Assembly: GCF_003670275.1 (NCBI RefSeq)
Contig: NZ_QXJF01000001.1
Coordinates: 77,420-141,419 of the forward strand
Direction: 5' to 3'
DNA: 64,000 nt
Origin: Helicobacter labetoulli
GTDB lineage: Bacteria > Campylobacterota > Campylobacteria > Campylobacterales > Helicobacteraceae
Made by a program: the position numbers and the translations under genes. Positions 24,974-34,587 of the stretch are shown here, piece after piece. The notes under the pieces were generated by a model, which saw only the letters and a program-made list of their open reading frames with translations, did not search any database and had not been told where the DNA came from. Position 1 is the first letter of the stretch. Each line of letters opens with the position of its first letter.

Positions 24974-25762
24974 CTAAAAACGCGCAATACCATTGAGTTT
25001 GTCAAACAAAAAGTTTGGCAGCACAAAGGCATTTTCGTGAATCTTGGCATTATAGTATCGCAGCTGTGGAAGAAGATCAATTTTTTGCAAAAGCATATCG
25101 GCACAAGGATGAAGTCGCTTGGAAGCAAAAATGTAACTTTTATCACTCAAAATGCTTATATGTGAGAAAAAAGGCATAATGATTTGAAAAAAATCCTCGC
25201 AATGTTTGAACGATTCAATAAATAGATGTTCTTCAAGCAAAGGGTGATGATTGCGAATAATCAAAATCCCCTCATTTGTAAGCATACGCGACAAACCATC
25301 AATTTGATGTTTATTAAGAATAGAATCCGCTATAATAACATCATATTTTTTAATCTCCAAATCCATCACTTGAGCCACGAGCCTAAAATCTTTGTGTTGC
25401 ATTACTTGATGAAAATGTGGCAAAAAACTCATTAGCGAATCAAGACTTTTTTTATCCCCCTGTACACAATCAACACTCACATTGTGCTTCAAACACTCAT
25501 AGGCAATCTCAAGATTAAAGCTATCAAAAAGCAATACATTCTTCGCTTGTTGGATAACACAAAGCGGTATATGTGCAAGAAGCTCGGATTCTATATGGAG
25601 ATATTTTTTAAGCATTAAATGCTGTTCATCAATCATCACCACTTCATCAAAATCAGCACTTTGAAAAATCTCCACAATATGTGTGCTGCGTGAATCTGCG
25701 ATTTTTCTCTCAATAGTGTATTCTTGTCTAAAATTTGGCGTAAGCTGTCGTGTAATCCACAT
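24974..25762 (-). CDS. speE: Spermidine synthase family protein (SpeE)
   Basis: 262 aa, the same length as H. pylori SpeE and similar over its length (MWITRQLTP, EYTIERKI, FLHIESELLAH-like LHIESELLAHI, IDGLSRML). SpeE transfers an aminopropyl group from decarboxylated SAM to putrescine. As in H. pylori, the N-terminal lobe is short and the usual GGGDG motif is replaced (VLLFDSFNLE), so catalysis by this subgroup should be treated with care. First gene of the speE-coaE-dapF series. Confidence 0.88.
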   Translation of the reverse strand: MWITRQLTPNFRQEYTIERKIADSRSTHIVEIFQSADFDEVVMIDEQHLMLKKYLHIESELLAHIPLCVIQQAKNVLLFDSFNLEIAYECLKHNVSVDCVQGDKKSLDSLMSFLPHFHQVMQHKDFRLVAQVMDLEIKKYDVIIADSILNKHQIDGLSRMLTNEGILIIRNHHPLLEEHLFIESFKHCEDFFQIIMPFFSHISILSDKSYIFASKRLHPCADMLLQKIDLLPQLRYYNAKIHENAFVLPNFLFDKLNGIARF

Positions 25763-25849
25763 AATAAAACCTTTTTCAATATTGAATCTAAGGGTTAAAC
25801 TCTACAAAATATTTCTAAAGATGAAGTTAATGACAAGCAAATGAAGCCC

Positions 25850-25958
25850 AAAAACTCCCTTACAGGTGCTTATGGCACACAAAACTATAAGATGCTCTGC
25901 TGTGTTCCCACCCTGAAGCGTTGTCTCATAACCCTATTGCATAAGTCTGTAAGGAAGC
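25850..25958 (-). ncRNA. ffs: Signal recognition particle RNA, small bacterial (4.5S) type
   Basis: On the minus strand the domain IV core reads CTTCAGGGTGGGAACACAGC: TCAGG, stem GTG, tetraloop GGAA, stem CAC, AGCAG, as in small SRP RNAs. The ends pair: CTTCCTTACAG near the 5' end with CTGTAAGGGAG near the 3' end (11 pairs, one G-U), and CTTATG with CATAAG further in. A T5 run (25850-25854) follows the 3' arm. The ends given are estimates from the promoter and the T run. The RNA binds Ffh for co-translational membrane targeting. It lies 40 bases downstream of hsrA. Confidence 0.88.
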
Positions 25959-25964
25959 GGCGAA

Positions 25965-25970
25965 ATTATA
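25965..25970 (-). promoter_or_regulatory. -10 box of SRP RNA
   Basis: TATAAT on the minus strand, seven bases before the inferred SRP RNA start, in the gap after hsrA. Confidence 0.7.
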
Positions 25971-25997
25971 CCTTAAAGTGCTTAAAAGTGATTGAAT

Positions 25998-26678
25998 TTA
26001 GCTTTCACTTGGTTTTTTTGGATAGCAGAAACGATACCCTCTGCGGCGAACCGTTTCAATCGTGCCAATATTAAGAGGCTTGTCCATTTTTTGACGAATC
26101 TGATTAATCGCCACTTCAATGACATTTGGCGTTACAAGCTCTGGCTCCTCCCAAATTGCATCAAGAAGCTGCTCTTTTGAAACAATCTGGTCACGATGAC
26201 GAGCAAGGTGAGTAAGCACCTCAAAAGGCTTACCTTTCACCTCAATCTCTTGCCCCTTATATGTAATTTTCTCCTCATCTGGATTAATAACCAAATCTTC
26301 AATCTCAATAACACTTGACCCCCAAAAACGCAATCTTGCCTGAATCCTAACAAGCAAAACTTCAGTATTAAAAGGCTTAGAGATAAAATCATCAGCACCT
26401 TCCTTAAAGGCACGAAGCTCATTCTCAACGCTAGATTTGCTAGACATTATTACGACAGGTGTGCGAGGAGATTTTTCTTTAACCTGTGAGATAATATCAA
26501 CTCCACAGCCATCGGGCAAGTCCCAATCCGACAAAACCAAATCATAATTGCGAATACTAATAAAATACTCACCATCTTTTAGATTCTCTGCAACATCAGT
26601 TTGGTAATTGTGCGTGTTCAACAACTCTTCAACACTTTTACATAAAGCTGAATCATCCTCAATAACCAAGATTCTCAT
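25998..26678 (-). CDS. hsrA: OmpR-type response regulator HsrA (homeostatic regulator)
   Basis: 226 aa. Receiver domain 1-118 and winged-helix DNA-binding domain 125-222. The C-terminal half is nearly the same as H. pylori HsrA (HP1043): RLRFWGS, KGKPFEVLTHLARHRDQIVS, AIWEEPELVTPNVIEVAINQ, ETVRRRGYRF. In H. pylori the receiver lacks the phospho-acceptor aspartate; here the receiver keeps EDD near the start, LSDWDLPDG with an aspartate at the acceptor position (about 51) and the KPF lysine. So this version could still be phosphorylated. It is an essential regulator in related species. No histidine kinase gene is adjacent. Confidence 0.93.
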   Translation of the reverse strand: MRILVIEDDSALCKSVEELLNTHNYQTDVAENLKDGEYFISIRNYDLVLSDWDLPDGCGVDIISQVKEKSPRTPVVIMSSKSSVENELRAFKEGADDFISKPFNTEVLLVRIQARLRFWGSSVIEIEDLVINPDEEKITYKGQEIEVKGKPFEVLTHLARHRDQIVSKEQLLDAIWEEPELVTPNVIEVAINQIRQKMDKPLNIGTIETVRRRGYRFCYPKKPSES

Positions 26679-26726
26679 TTTCCTTTCCTCTCAATACTTA
26701 AAATTAGCTTCAATTATAACACAATT

Positions 26727-27485
26727 TTATAACAACAATTTCCCAATTCTAAAATTTCTTGTGCTTGATGTAGCAAACAACACTTTTTTAAACCAAAAAA
26801 GATTATCTTTTACATCAAACCGCTTGAGTGCATCATTATCCCCTTCTATTTGATTCAAGCCACTTTGCATTGTGTAAAATGCCTCATAGCCCATACTCTT
26901 AGCTGTGCGGAGCAAACCTTGATTATAATTCCCATCAGGCCAAGCTAAATGTTTTGTATCTACACCAAGCTGTTCTTTAATCAAACGCTTTGAAAGTTCA
27001 AAATCATCGTGCCACGACATTGAGACAACATTTGAAAACTGATAGGTATGCGTCATAGAGCCAATGCTAAACACATCTTGCATTTTACACACCTCTTCCC
27101 AATTACACATCACGCTCCTTGGGCTATGCAAAAGCGTATTTTTACATTCGCTATGCGGAATTGGTTGATAATCCTCATTTTGTTTTGAGGCTTCATCTAT
27201 CCACTCTGTTACGATGAAAAGCCCAGCCTTTACCCAATGATGCTTTAATATTTCATAAGCATTTTGATAAATATCCCTCCACGCCCCATCAAATGTGAGA
27301 AGCACACACTTTTGTGGCATATCCATCTTGCCATGCTTGATAGCTATCATATCATCAAGGCTAAGAAAAGTATAAGACTTTTTCTGCAAATACTGAATCT
27401 GCTTTTCAAAAACTACCAATGAAACGCTATGAGAATCCTGCATATCACGGATATGTGTATAACGGAGTATGGGAATGCAATTCAT
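26727..27485 (-). CDS. Polysaccharide deacetylase (NodB-homology) family protein
   Basis: 252 aa. NodB fold: VLLTFDGAWRDIYQNAYEIL (about residues 57-76) includes the TFD(G) motif, with SMTHTYQF carrying the H-x-x-x-H-like metal site and LAWPDGNYN later. The usual TFDDG has Gly in place of the second Asp (TFDGAW). Its start overlaps the flgL stop (ATGA), so it is translationally coupled to flgL. Peptidoglycan or surface-glycan deacetylation is likely; a role in making room for the flagellum or in wall modification is conjecture. Confidence 0.8.
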   Translation of the reverse strand: MNCIPILRYTHIRDMQDSHSVSLVVFEKQIQYLQKKSYTFLSLDDMIAIKHGKMDMPQKCVLLTFDGAWRDIYQNAYEILKHHWVKAGLFIVTEWIDEASKQNEDYQPIPHSECKNTLLHSPRSVMCNWEEVCKMQDVFSIGSMTHTYQFSNVVSMSWHDDFELSKRLIKEQLGVDTKHLAWPDGNYNQGLLRTAKSMGYEAFYTMQSGLNQIEGDNDALKRFDVKDNLFWFKKVLFATSSTRNFRIGKLLL

Positions 27486-30049
27486 AGGTAATTTACCAAC
27501 GACATTTGATTAATGCGACTTGTTGAAGCAAGCACGGCATTATAATTTGTTGTAAGATTTGAGAAGTGATTATAAGTCTCTGCAACATCGGTGCCAATCG
27601 TATCACTCTTAATAGATTCTATCTGCACACGCAAAACTTCATTGCGTCTAATAACATTTTCAAAACTCCTACTATGCGCACCATTAAGTGCTATCATTTT
27701 TTCTATATGATCACTCAAATGCCCAAATAACTCAATAGCATTTTGAATCCCCTTATTACGCATTTCACTCGTATATTCCTCCCCATACGCATCAGGGCGA
27801 TACACCCCAGTCCTCACAGCCTCAATAATACCATCAAGAGATTTGAAAAAATTTACATCAGGCTCATCAATGGTAAGTGCGTTGTTTGCATTAAAAGTCA
27901 ATGAAGAGCGATAGTTGCGTATCCCCTGCTCACTAAAATCATTACTCGCATTATCATACATCATAAACTTCATACGCGATACAGATCGCATTTCATCACT
28001 TATCTCTATGCATCCATCTTGCGTTAGATACGCGCTTACACGCCCTTTTGTTTGAGTTAAAAGTGCTTCATAGACATCTTTTCCTGTTTGGGTTGGTGTG
28101 CCACCTTGGGCTTGAGCGTTTTTATAATATTCCATAGGCTGATTGCTATAATTCAACGCGATATTAATCGCATCAAGTAGCTGCCTATAAGACACATCAT
28201 CAGCTTTACTGATTGTTACTGCCGGTGGCTCATCGTGCGGATTATAAAGTGGGATAGAAAACTCTGCTTGGGACTTTGGGTCATTCAAGTCAAAATCTGC
28301 ATTTGGCAACACTAAATAAGAGCCTTTATTGCTAAACTCAATCCGTGCATTAACTGGGATTCCATTATGGTCATCAAGCACAAGCTTATAAGTCTGCCCA
28401 TCTAAACTCCCTCCAGCAACTTCAGAGAGCTTTGTCTCGTCATTGGCATACCCCATACCATTTGATAGAATCTGTGATACATTGGAGATGAGTTTTGAGC
28501 CTTGATTATCAAAGCTGACTTGATCATACTCGGTGCGGTAATCCCGCCTAATTCCCTTTGTCTCTAATCCCATATTATTAAGTGTTGTGAGTGAAAGGCT
28601 AAAGCCACTTGGTCCATTATATGGCGGATTCATCATATCCCTGTCTTTATGTGTTACATTCATATCACGCAATACAAGCTCACCACGGATAATCTCTCCC
28701 TCAACCTTACCGCCAAAATGCTTTTTAATCATCGCAAGCAAATCTTGCACTTCTAAGTCATCACTTATATCCACACTCAAAGCCTCAATAGGCTCTTCAT
28801 TAATCGTGCCATCATCGTGATTTGGACGAGTCCCAGCTATCACAAGTGTGCTTACATCTTCGCTTAACACATCTTTTAACTTAGTTGTAAGCGTAGCGGG
28901 AAAATTATCTTTAGTCAGCAAAGTTGAAGGAAAAGTAAGATTTCTATGATCATAATTATCTTTTATCGCTTCAAGATGAGATTGCGAAAATTCTCCCATA
29001 AATGTGCTTTTTTGAAAGCTTGTAACCCTTGCCCCAAGGGAGGGTAATTCATCGATATTCTCAACATCCATATCACTTGATATGAGATTAAAGTCTAAGT
29101 TTGCATTACCGGGCTGAAGATTCTTAATCTCAATCTGCCCCCAAAAATTCAAACTCACATCAACAACTTTATTCTTGCTCGTATTCCCAAACTCCTTGCC
29201 AATCTTATCAAGTAAATCTTGCACTTTTGTTGCATTGTTTGGATTCTTATATCCCACATCAAAGTCAAACTTGCTCTTAAAACTCGTTCCATCTGGTCGC
29301 ACACCGCGTAGATAAAAATATTCTTTGCCATTGTTGCTTGTATCATCATCGTTATCACCTAGCAAATCCCTTAGTGTATCACCAGCCTTAATATACACCT
29401 CTTCAGGTATATCGCCACGCTTGATTCTGTCCATAATGTCATTATTAAGCTTTGTTTGATTAAATTTACGAATATTTGTCGTTATGCTCTTATGATGGTC
29501 AGAATCCCGCCCAAAAAACAGCTCTTGCCCCGTGATGTTGTAAGGTATAGGATTATTGTTACTCACCAAAGCTTCAAGTGTTTCATTATTCCCTTTGTAT
29601 GTACCATCAGGCTCAAAAGGGCGAATTTTGACATTGCTCCCAGCAAAGAGAAATTCCCCGCCAATGGAAGTGTTGGCAATATTTATCATATGATCTTTAA
29701 GCTTTTCTAAATCCCTAGCAATCGCCTCTCGCGAAGTTGGTGAATGTATATCATTTGCCGCTTGAATAAGTTTTGTATTAAACTGCTCAGCAGTTTGGGA
29801 AAGCTCAGCTAAAGCCTTATCGGTATTAAGCGTGGAAGTATAGGCATCATTACCCACATCAATGCCTTGATCAAGATTAATTTTTTCATACTCAAGCTTG
29901 AGATTCTGATTAAACACACTACTATCTTGATAACCATATTGAATCTTAAGCCCCGAAGCAATCTTGGTATTTATATCCATAAGTTTGCTTTGCATCGTGC
30001 CTTGATAATAATTCATTTGGTTATATTTTGTGCCAAATGTAACTCTCAT
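27482..30049 (-). CDS. flgL: Flagellar hook-associated protein 3 (FlgL)
   Basis: 855 aa from the ATG at 30047-30049 (AAGGAA upstream); a start nine codons earlier is possible but its ribosome site is too close. Helicobacter FlgL is long (about 830 aa) compared with about 320 in enterics because of a large central domain. Flagellin-like ends are clear: MRVTFGTKYNQMNYYQGTMQ and SRINQMSLVNYL. It joins hook and filament. A sigma-54 promoter precedes it. Confidence 0.93.
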   Translation of the reverse strand: MRVTFGTKYNQMNYYQGTMQSKLMDINTKIASGLKIQYGYQDSSVFNQNLKLEYEKINLDQGIDVGNDAYTSTLNTDKALAELSQTAEQFNTKLIQAANDIHSPTSREAIARDLEKLKDHMINIANTSIGGEFLFAGSNVKIRPFEPDGTYKGNNETLEALVSNNNPIPYNITGQELFFGRDSDHHKSITTNIRKFNQTKLNNDIMDRIKRGDIPEEVYIKAGDTLRDLLGDNDDDTSNNGKEYFYLRGVRPDGTSFKSKFDFDVGYKNPNNATKVQDLLDKIGKEFGNTSKNKVVDVSLNFWGQIEIKNLQPGNANLDFNLISSDMDVENIDELPSLGARVTSFQKSTFMGEFSQSHLEAIKDNYDHRNLTFPSTLLTKDNFPATLTTKLKDVLSEDVSTLVIAGTRPNHDDGTINEEPIEALSVDISDDLEVQDLLAMIKKHFGGKVEGEIIRGELVLRDMNVTHKDRDMMNPPYNGPSGFSLSLTTLNNMGLETKGIRRDYRTEYDQVSFDNQGSKLISNVSQILSNGMGYANDETKLSEVAGGSLDGQTYKLVLDDHNGIPVNARIEFSNKGSYLVLPNADFDLNDPKSQAEFSIPLYNPHDEPPAVTISKADDVSYRQLLDAINIALNYSNQPMEYYKNAQAQGGTPTQTGKDVYEALLTQTKGRVSAYLTQDGCIEISDEMRSVSRMKFMMYDNASNDFSEQGIRNYRSSLTFNANNALTIDEPDVNFFKSLDGIIEAVRTGVYRPDAYGEEYTSEMRNKGIQNAIELFGHLSDHIEKMIALNGAHSRSFENVIRRNEVLRVQIESIKSDTIGTDVAETYNHFSNLTTNYNAVLASTSRINQMSLVNYL

Positions 30050-30113
30050 TGTCTTGTTCCTTGCATATTTTTTCATCCTTGAAATAACTCTGCCTTATCT
30101 ACATCGGCATTTT

Positions 30114-30130
30114 AAGCAAAAATAATACCT
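30114..30130 (-). promoter_or_regulatory. Sigma-54 promoter of flgL
   Basis: Minus strand AGGTATTATTTTTGCTT: GG, exactly ten bases, GC. It is 65-80 bases upstream of the flgL start and fits the known RpoN control of this gene class in Helicobacter. A downstream GCCGATGT resembles a sigma-28 -10, but no -35 is at the right distance. Confidence 0.7.
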
Positions 30131-30206
30131 TTTTTTTAGTTTATTGACACTTTTTTCTTACCCAAAACCCCAAAGTTACAGATTCTAGAATCCTGCAAAA
30201 TACCAC

Positions 30207-33200
30207 CTAGCTTTCTAAATATTCCTGCAAAGCAAAAGCTTGATTAAGATTGTATTTCTTAATATCCCTAATCGCCTCAATCGCCACACGAGCCGCAGCT
30301 AAAGTTGTAAAATACGGAATGGAGCTTTTAATAATTTGTGTGCGGATAATATGCGTATCATCTTTATTTGAAAGATTATCGCTTGTATTGATAGCAAGGG
30401 CGATTTGATTATTCATCATACGATCTATGATATTTGGTCGCCCCTCACTTACTTTCAAAATATGGCTTGATTCAATGCCGTTTTCACACAAGATCTTATA
30501 TGTCCCTTCCGTAGCACAAATAGAAAATCCAAGCTTGATAAAATCACTTGCCAAAGCTACGCCCTCTTTTTTATCACATTGTGCAAGTGATAAAAACACC
30601 TCCCCCTCTAATGGCAAGGCATTTTTACACGCAAGCTGACTTTTAGCAAAACTTAACCCAAAGCTTCTACCTATCCCCATAACCTCACCTGTGCTTTTCA
30701 TCTCTGGTCCAAGCGAAAGCTCCGCTCCACTGAGTTTTGTAAAAGGAAAAACAGATTCTTTCAAACATACATATTTAAGTGCTTTTGGCTTTAAGGGCTT
30801 TTGTGTGAAATCAACTTTTTTATATTTATCATAAAATCTCAATGCTTCTTCTAGTATAGAATCTGTTTGTGTAAAATCCTTAGATTCTTTTTTTCTTACA
30901 CTATGATTCCACATTACTCTTGTAGCGATTTTGGCTAAAGGAAGTCCGGTAGCTTTGCTTACAAAAGGCACGGTGCGACTAGCTCTAGGATTTACTTCAA
31001 TCAAATATAACTCATTATTATAGATTGCATACTGCACATTCATAAGCCCCACTACGCCAAGATTTAGGGCGATTTTAGCCGTGCTTGTTTCTATCTCTTT
31101 TATCATAGATTCTCTAATGTTTATTGTTGGCAGGGAGCTTGCACTATCCCCGCTGTGAATCCCTGCCTCTTCAATATGCTCCATTATCCCGCCGATATAC
31201 ACACTCTCCCCATCGCTAATGCAATCTACATCAAGCTCAATGGCGTATTCCAAAAATTTATCAATAAGCACCGGGGAGCTATCACTCACAGCGATTACTT
31301 CGTCCATATACTGCTTTAACTCATCATCATCATACACTATCCGCATAGCCCGCCCACCAAGCACATAGCTCGGTCTAACAAGCACTGGAAAGCCGATTTT
31401 ATTTGCCACGCTATAGGCTTGTTCTTTTTCATAAGCTATGCCATTTTGAGGTTGTTTTAGCCCTAGATTATTAACAAAACTTGCAAACTTTTCTCTATCT
31501 TCTGCGGTGTCTATGACTTTTGCACTTGTGCCGATGATTTTAGCATTGATTTTTGTCAAAGAATTAGCAAGTTTTAAGGGCGTTTGTCCGCCAAAATGCA
31601 CGATTATACCATCTGGTTTTTCTCTCTCAATAACCGCACGGACGCGTTCAAAGTCAATAGGCTCAAAGTAAAGCACATCGCTTGTATCATAATCTGTGCT
31701 TACCGTTTCTGGGTTGCAATTATACATTATGCTTTTTATGCCTAAATCATTGAGAGCAAAGCTTGAATGAACGCAGCAGTAGTCAAATTCTATGCCTTGA
31801 CCGATGCGGTTAGGACCACCACCAATAATCATAACCTTTTTAGGCGTCGTCTCTTTTGGCAATTCAGCTTTTTCATTATTTTCTTTTCGCAAAAAGGGGT
31901 TTATCCCCTCCCCGCTCCCCTTAACCCCGAAAAAGCCGCCGCTTTTTCGGCAATCAAGGGGAGTGCCTCGCTTATCCCTCTCTAGCTCCGCTTTGGCGGC
32001 GACACTACTGCCGCCTTGAATCCAAAGCTCCGCACCACGAGAGGGGCGAGATTCTGTCATTGTGGAATCTCCTTGAAATTCTAAGCTTACAGAATCCACA
32101 ATTCTAGGATTTGCGGTATTGTCCGCAGATTCTAAGGAGAAGCTAGAATCTTGGCATTCTAAGGATTGAGATGAGAAATCGGCGTTTTCAAGCGAGCCAA
32201 CAAGAAGCTTACTAGAGGTAAGTGCCGCAGTTGGCGAACGCAGAATCGCCGATTTATCGCTCAATACTGAATGCCCACCTAGAACTTGAAAGTTGCCTAT
32301 TGTTGAGTATAGGTAGGGCGTAAGACTAGGAAACTCCGCCGCACAAGTATCCACCTCATTATACACACACTCTACACCAAGCCCAACTCTTGCCTGATAC
32401 ACCTCACTCTCACTTATCTCCATTCCATCATTATGTTTGAGCCAATGGGCTATCATCTTATCGCTAAAGCCATAGCTTTTTATCCGCCGCATAAGAGTTT
32501 CATCGCTTAGAATCTGCGAAGTAATGCTAGATTCAGAATCTACAATTTCTTTTATCTCGTGTAAAAACCACTTATCAATCTTGCATAGCTCGTGCATCTC
32601 TTCAATACTCATTCCAAGCCCAAAGCCCTCTGCGATATAAAGCAGTCTATTTGCATTAGCTCGTCTAATCTCCTTTTTAATAGTCTCTAAATCATTGCAG
32701 ATTTGATTTAGCCCAAATATGCCTGTCTCAAGGCTACACAATGCCTTTTGCAAACTCTCTTTGAAGCTCCCACCAATCGCCATTACTTCGCCAATAGACT
32801 TCATACTTGTTGTGAGTGTAGAATCTGCCTTTGGGAATTTCTCAAAAGTGAATCTAGGGATTTTTGTAACAATATAATCAATGCTAGGCTCAAAACTCGC
32901 TGGTGTGCCTGTAATGTCATTTTTTATCTCATCTAGGCTAAAGCCAACTGCTAGCATTGTAGCAACTTTTGCAATAGGATAGCCTGTTGCCTTACTCGCT
33001 AGGGCAGAGCTACGCGATACACGCGGATTCATCTCAATCACAGTCATTCTGCCATTTTTTGGATTTATAGCAAACTGCACATTGCTCCCACCGGTATCTA
33101 CGCCAATCTCACGCAGGATTTTAAAACTCGCATCACGCATTCTTTGATATTCTTTATCTGTGAGTGTCAAAGCTGGTGCGATAGTAATGGAATCGCCTGT

Positions 33201-33923
33201 ATGCACGCCCATAGGATCAAGATTTTCAATGCTACATACAATAATGCAGTTATCAAACTTATCCCGTATGACTTCCATTTCATATTCTTTCCAGCCAAGC
33301 AGGGACTCTTCAATTAAAATTTCATTAATCGGGCTTGTTTCTAAGCCATTTTTTGCCACCGCTTTAAACTCATCAATATTATATGCCACACCACTACCCC
33401 CACCTGCAAGGGTAAAACTAGCCCTTATAATAAGCGGGAATCCTATCTCTTTTGCTGCCTCTAGGGCTTCTTCCTCTGTGTAGGCATAGCGGGATTTTGG
33501 CAAGTCCATACCAATTTTTAGCATAGCTTCTTTAAAAGCCTGTCTGTCCTCGCCCTTTTTTATCGCACTAGGCTTTGCACCTAAAAACTCTATGCCCTCT
33601 AACATTCCCTTTTCATACATACTCATTGCGACATTAAGGGCTGTCTGTCCGCCCATAGTAGGCAGAATCGCATCTACTTTTTCTTTTTTAATAATATCTG
33701 CAATAATCTCTTCAGTAATCGGCTCAATATAAGTGCAATCCGCAAAGTCTGGATCTGTCATAATAGTCGCTGGATTTGAGTTTATAAGCACGACACGATA
33801 GCCAAGACTTTTTAGTGTCTTTACCGCTTGTGTGCCTGAATAGTCAAACTCACAAGCCTGACCAATGACAATAGGACCTGAACCAATGAGTAAAATCGTG
33901 TGAATATCGGTGCGTTTTGGCAT
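30207..33923 (-). CDS. carB: Carbamoyl phosphate synthase large subunit with a central insertion
   Basis: 1238 aa against about 1075-1085 for the family. It makes carbamoyl phosphate from bicarbonate, ATP and glutamine-derived ammonia for arginine and pyrimidines. Both ATP-grasp halves are intact: [19 protein letters not shown] at the start and [20 protein letters not shown] in the second half, and a C-terminal MGS-type allosteric domain. About 150 extra residues lie between the halves (STIGNFQV to TTPKKVM), coded by about 31850-32300. They are serine-rich and contain LECQDSS and [12 protein letters not shown], words shared with the inserts in phosphonopyruvate decarboxylase. Confidence 0.95.
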   Translation of the reverse strand: MPKRTDIHTILLIGSGPIVIGQACEFDYSGTQAVKTLKSLGYRVVLINSNPATIMTDPDFADCTYIEPITEEIIADIIKKEKVDAILPTMGGQTALNVAMSMYEKGMLEGIEFLGAKPSAIKKGEDRQAFKEAMLKIGMDLPKSRYAYTEEEALEAAKEIGFPLIIRASFTLAGGGSGVAYNIDEFKAVAKNGLETSPINEILIEESLLGWKEYEMEVIRDKFDNCIIVCSIENLDPMGVHTGDSITIAPALTLTDKEYQRMRDASFKILREIGVDTGGSNVQFAINPKNGRMTVIEMNPRVSRSSALASKATGYPIAKVATMLAVGFSLDEIKNDITGTPASFEPSIDYIVTKIPRFTFEKFPKADSTLTTSMKSIGEVMAIGGSFKESLQKALCSLETGIFGLNQICNDLETIKKEIRRANANRLLYIAEGFGLGMSIEEMHELCKIDKWFLHEIKEIVDSESSITSQILSDETLMRRIKSYGFSDKMIAHWLKHNDGMEISESEVYQARVGLGVECVYNEVDTCAAEFPSLTPYLYSTIGNFQVLGGHSVLSDKSAILRSPTAALTSSKLLVGSLENADFSSQSLECQDSSFSLESADNTANPRIVDSVSLEFQGDSTMTESRPSRGAELWIQGGSSVAAKAELERDKRGTPLDCRKSGGFFGVKGSGEGINPFLRKENNEKAELPKETTPKKVMIIGGGPNRIGQGIEFDYCCVHSSFALNDLGIKSIMYNCNPETVSTDYDTSDVLYFEPIDFERVRAVIEREKPDGIIVHFGGQTPLKLANSLTKINAKIIGTSAKVIDTAEDREKFASFVNNLGLKQPQNGIAYEKEQAYSVANKIGFPVLVRPSYVLGGRAMRIVYDDDELKQYMDEVIAVSDSSPVLIDKFLEYAIELDVDCISDGESVYIGGIMEHIEEAGIHSGDSASSLPTINIRESMIKEIETSTAKIALNLGVVGLMNVQYAIYNNELYLIEVNPRASRTVPFVSKATGLPLAKIATRVMWNHSVRKKESKDFTQTDSILEEALRFYDKYKKVDFTQKPLKPKALKYVCLKESVFPFTKLSGAELSLGPEMKSTGEVMGIGRSFGLSFAKSQLACKNALPLEGEVFLSLAQCDKKEGVALASDFIKLGFSICATEGTYKILCENGIESSHILKVSEGRPNIIDRMMNNQIALAINTSDNLSNKDDTHIIRTQIIKSSIPYFTTLAAARVAIEAIRDIKKYNLNQAFALQEYLES
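31850..32300. repeat. In-frame repeat insertion inside carB
   Basis: About 450 bases not present in normal carB, placed in the linker between the two synthetase halves. It includes a palindrome, the TTGGCATTCTAAG word shared with the 11.6-kb and 10.7-kb repeats, and a GC-rich hairpin-prone segment (GAAAAAGCCGCCGC pairs with GCGGCGGCTTTTTC-like neighbours around 31925-31955). Codon use is unlike the rest of carB. Confidence 0.8.
32176..32255. repeat. Palindromic element within carB insertion
   Basis: AAATCGGCG (32176-32184) pairs perfectly with CGCCGATTT (32247-32255); the centre CTTACTAGAGGTAAG resembles the CTTACTTGAAGTAAG centre of the element at 11676-11722. Confidence 0.75.
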
Positions 33924-34026
33924 AAGAATCCTTTTTATATTCTCTAGATAAATCTTTGGATTCTAGCCTAAATGTGCTTAAGAATTGCTAGAAAACATTG
34001 ATTGGGCGTAGAATATAAATCTCTCA

Positions 34027-34341
34027 TCATACAAATTCCCACCATAAAAGCTCTCGCCACACAAGATAAAATAGCACAGCCCATAGCATAAAACAAAGTA
34101 ACCAAGAAATACCCCACGAGATAAACACGCTCATTTGTGATAATGCCTTGTAGATTCTATCCATAATAGAATCTAGCCAAGAAGAGCTACTCTTTTTGCC
34201 CTTTTTACTTCTTTTGCCACTTCCCTTACGCGCATTATGTGCTGAAAACAAAGCTCTTTTACGCAAAGCAAAAAGTTCTTTAATACTTCTAGAATCTTGC
34301 ACTTTTTTGGGCTTTTGAGCTTGAGCTGTTTTTCTAGGCAT
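34027..34341 (-). CDS. Small basic protein with C-terminal membrane helix
   Basis: 104 aa, not recognised. The first 60 residues are rich in Lys, Arg and Ser (KGSGKRSKKGKKSSSSW); the last 40 form a hydrophobic, tryptophan-rich segment (FISWGISWLLCFMLWAVLFYLVW). It would be anchored in the inner membrane with a basic cytoplasmic tail. It lies 9 bases after the next small membrane-protein gene, in a minus-strand series with purU, sppA and ridA. Confidence 0.5.
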   Translation of the reverse strand: MPRKTAQAQKPKKVQDSRSIKELFALRKRALFSAHNARKGSGKRSKKGKKSSSSWLDSIMDRIYKALSQMSVFISWGISWLLCFMLWAVLFYLVWRELLWWEFV

Positions 34342-34350
34342 TTGTCATCT

Positions 34351-34569
34351 TTATATAAATGGCTTAATCAGCAAGACATATAGCCAAAAAGCTAGTAAAA
34401 GTCGCAGGGGTAAAGCCAAGCGGAGTGTGTAGAAGTGTTTTTGAAAGGTTTGGCTTGTATGCGGTGGAGCTTTAATACCACACACAAGATACACCAACCA
34501 CTGCAACACGCAAAAAATGCCTATACACACATCAATCAGCACTTCAAGTATCGCATATTTTGAATCCAT
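34351..34569 (-). CDS. Small membrane protein
   Basis: 72 aa from the ATG at 34567-34569 (a TTG two codons earlier is less likely). Two hydrophobic helices (VLIDVCIGIFCVLQWLVYLVCGI and LLLAFWLYVLLIKPF) with a short polar loop. Not recognised. It sits between purU and the basic membrane protein gene. Confidence 0.5.
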   Translation of the reverse strand: MDSKYAILEVLIDVCIGIFCVLQWLVYLVCGIKAPPHTSQTFQKHFYTLRLALPLRLLLAFWLYVLLIKPFI

Positions 34570-34587
34570 TTTCAACCTAGCTTATTT

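Noticed and set aside
25890-25980. SRP RNA on the plus strand, based on GTAAGGAAGCGGC
   Set aside because: The plus strand has no closing stem after the core. The minus strand gives the full core with GGAA tetraloop, a paired end stem and a promoter.
30085-30115. Sigma-28 promoter for flgL (GCCGATGT)
   Set aside because: No TAAA -35 at the correct distance; the GG-N10-GC sigma-54 element fits better.
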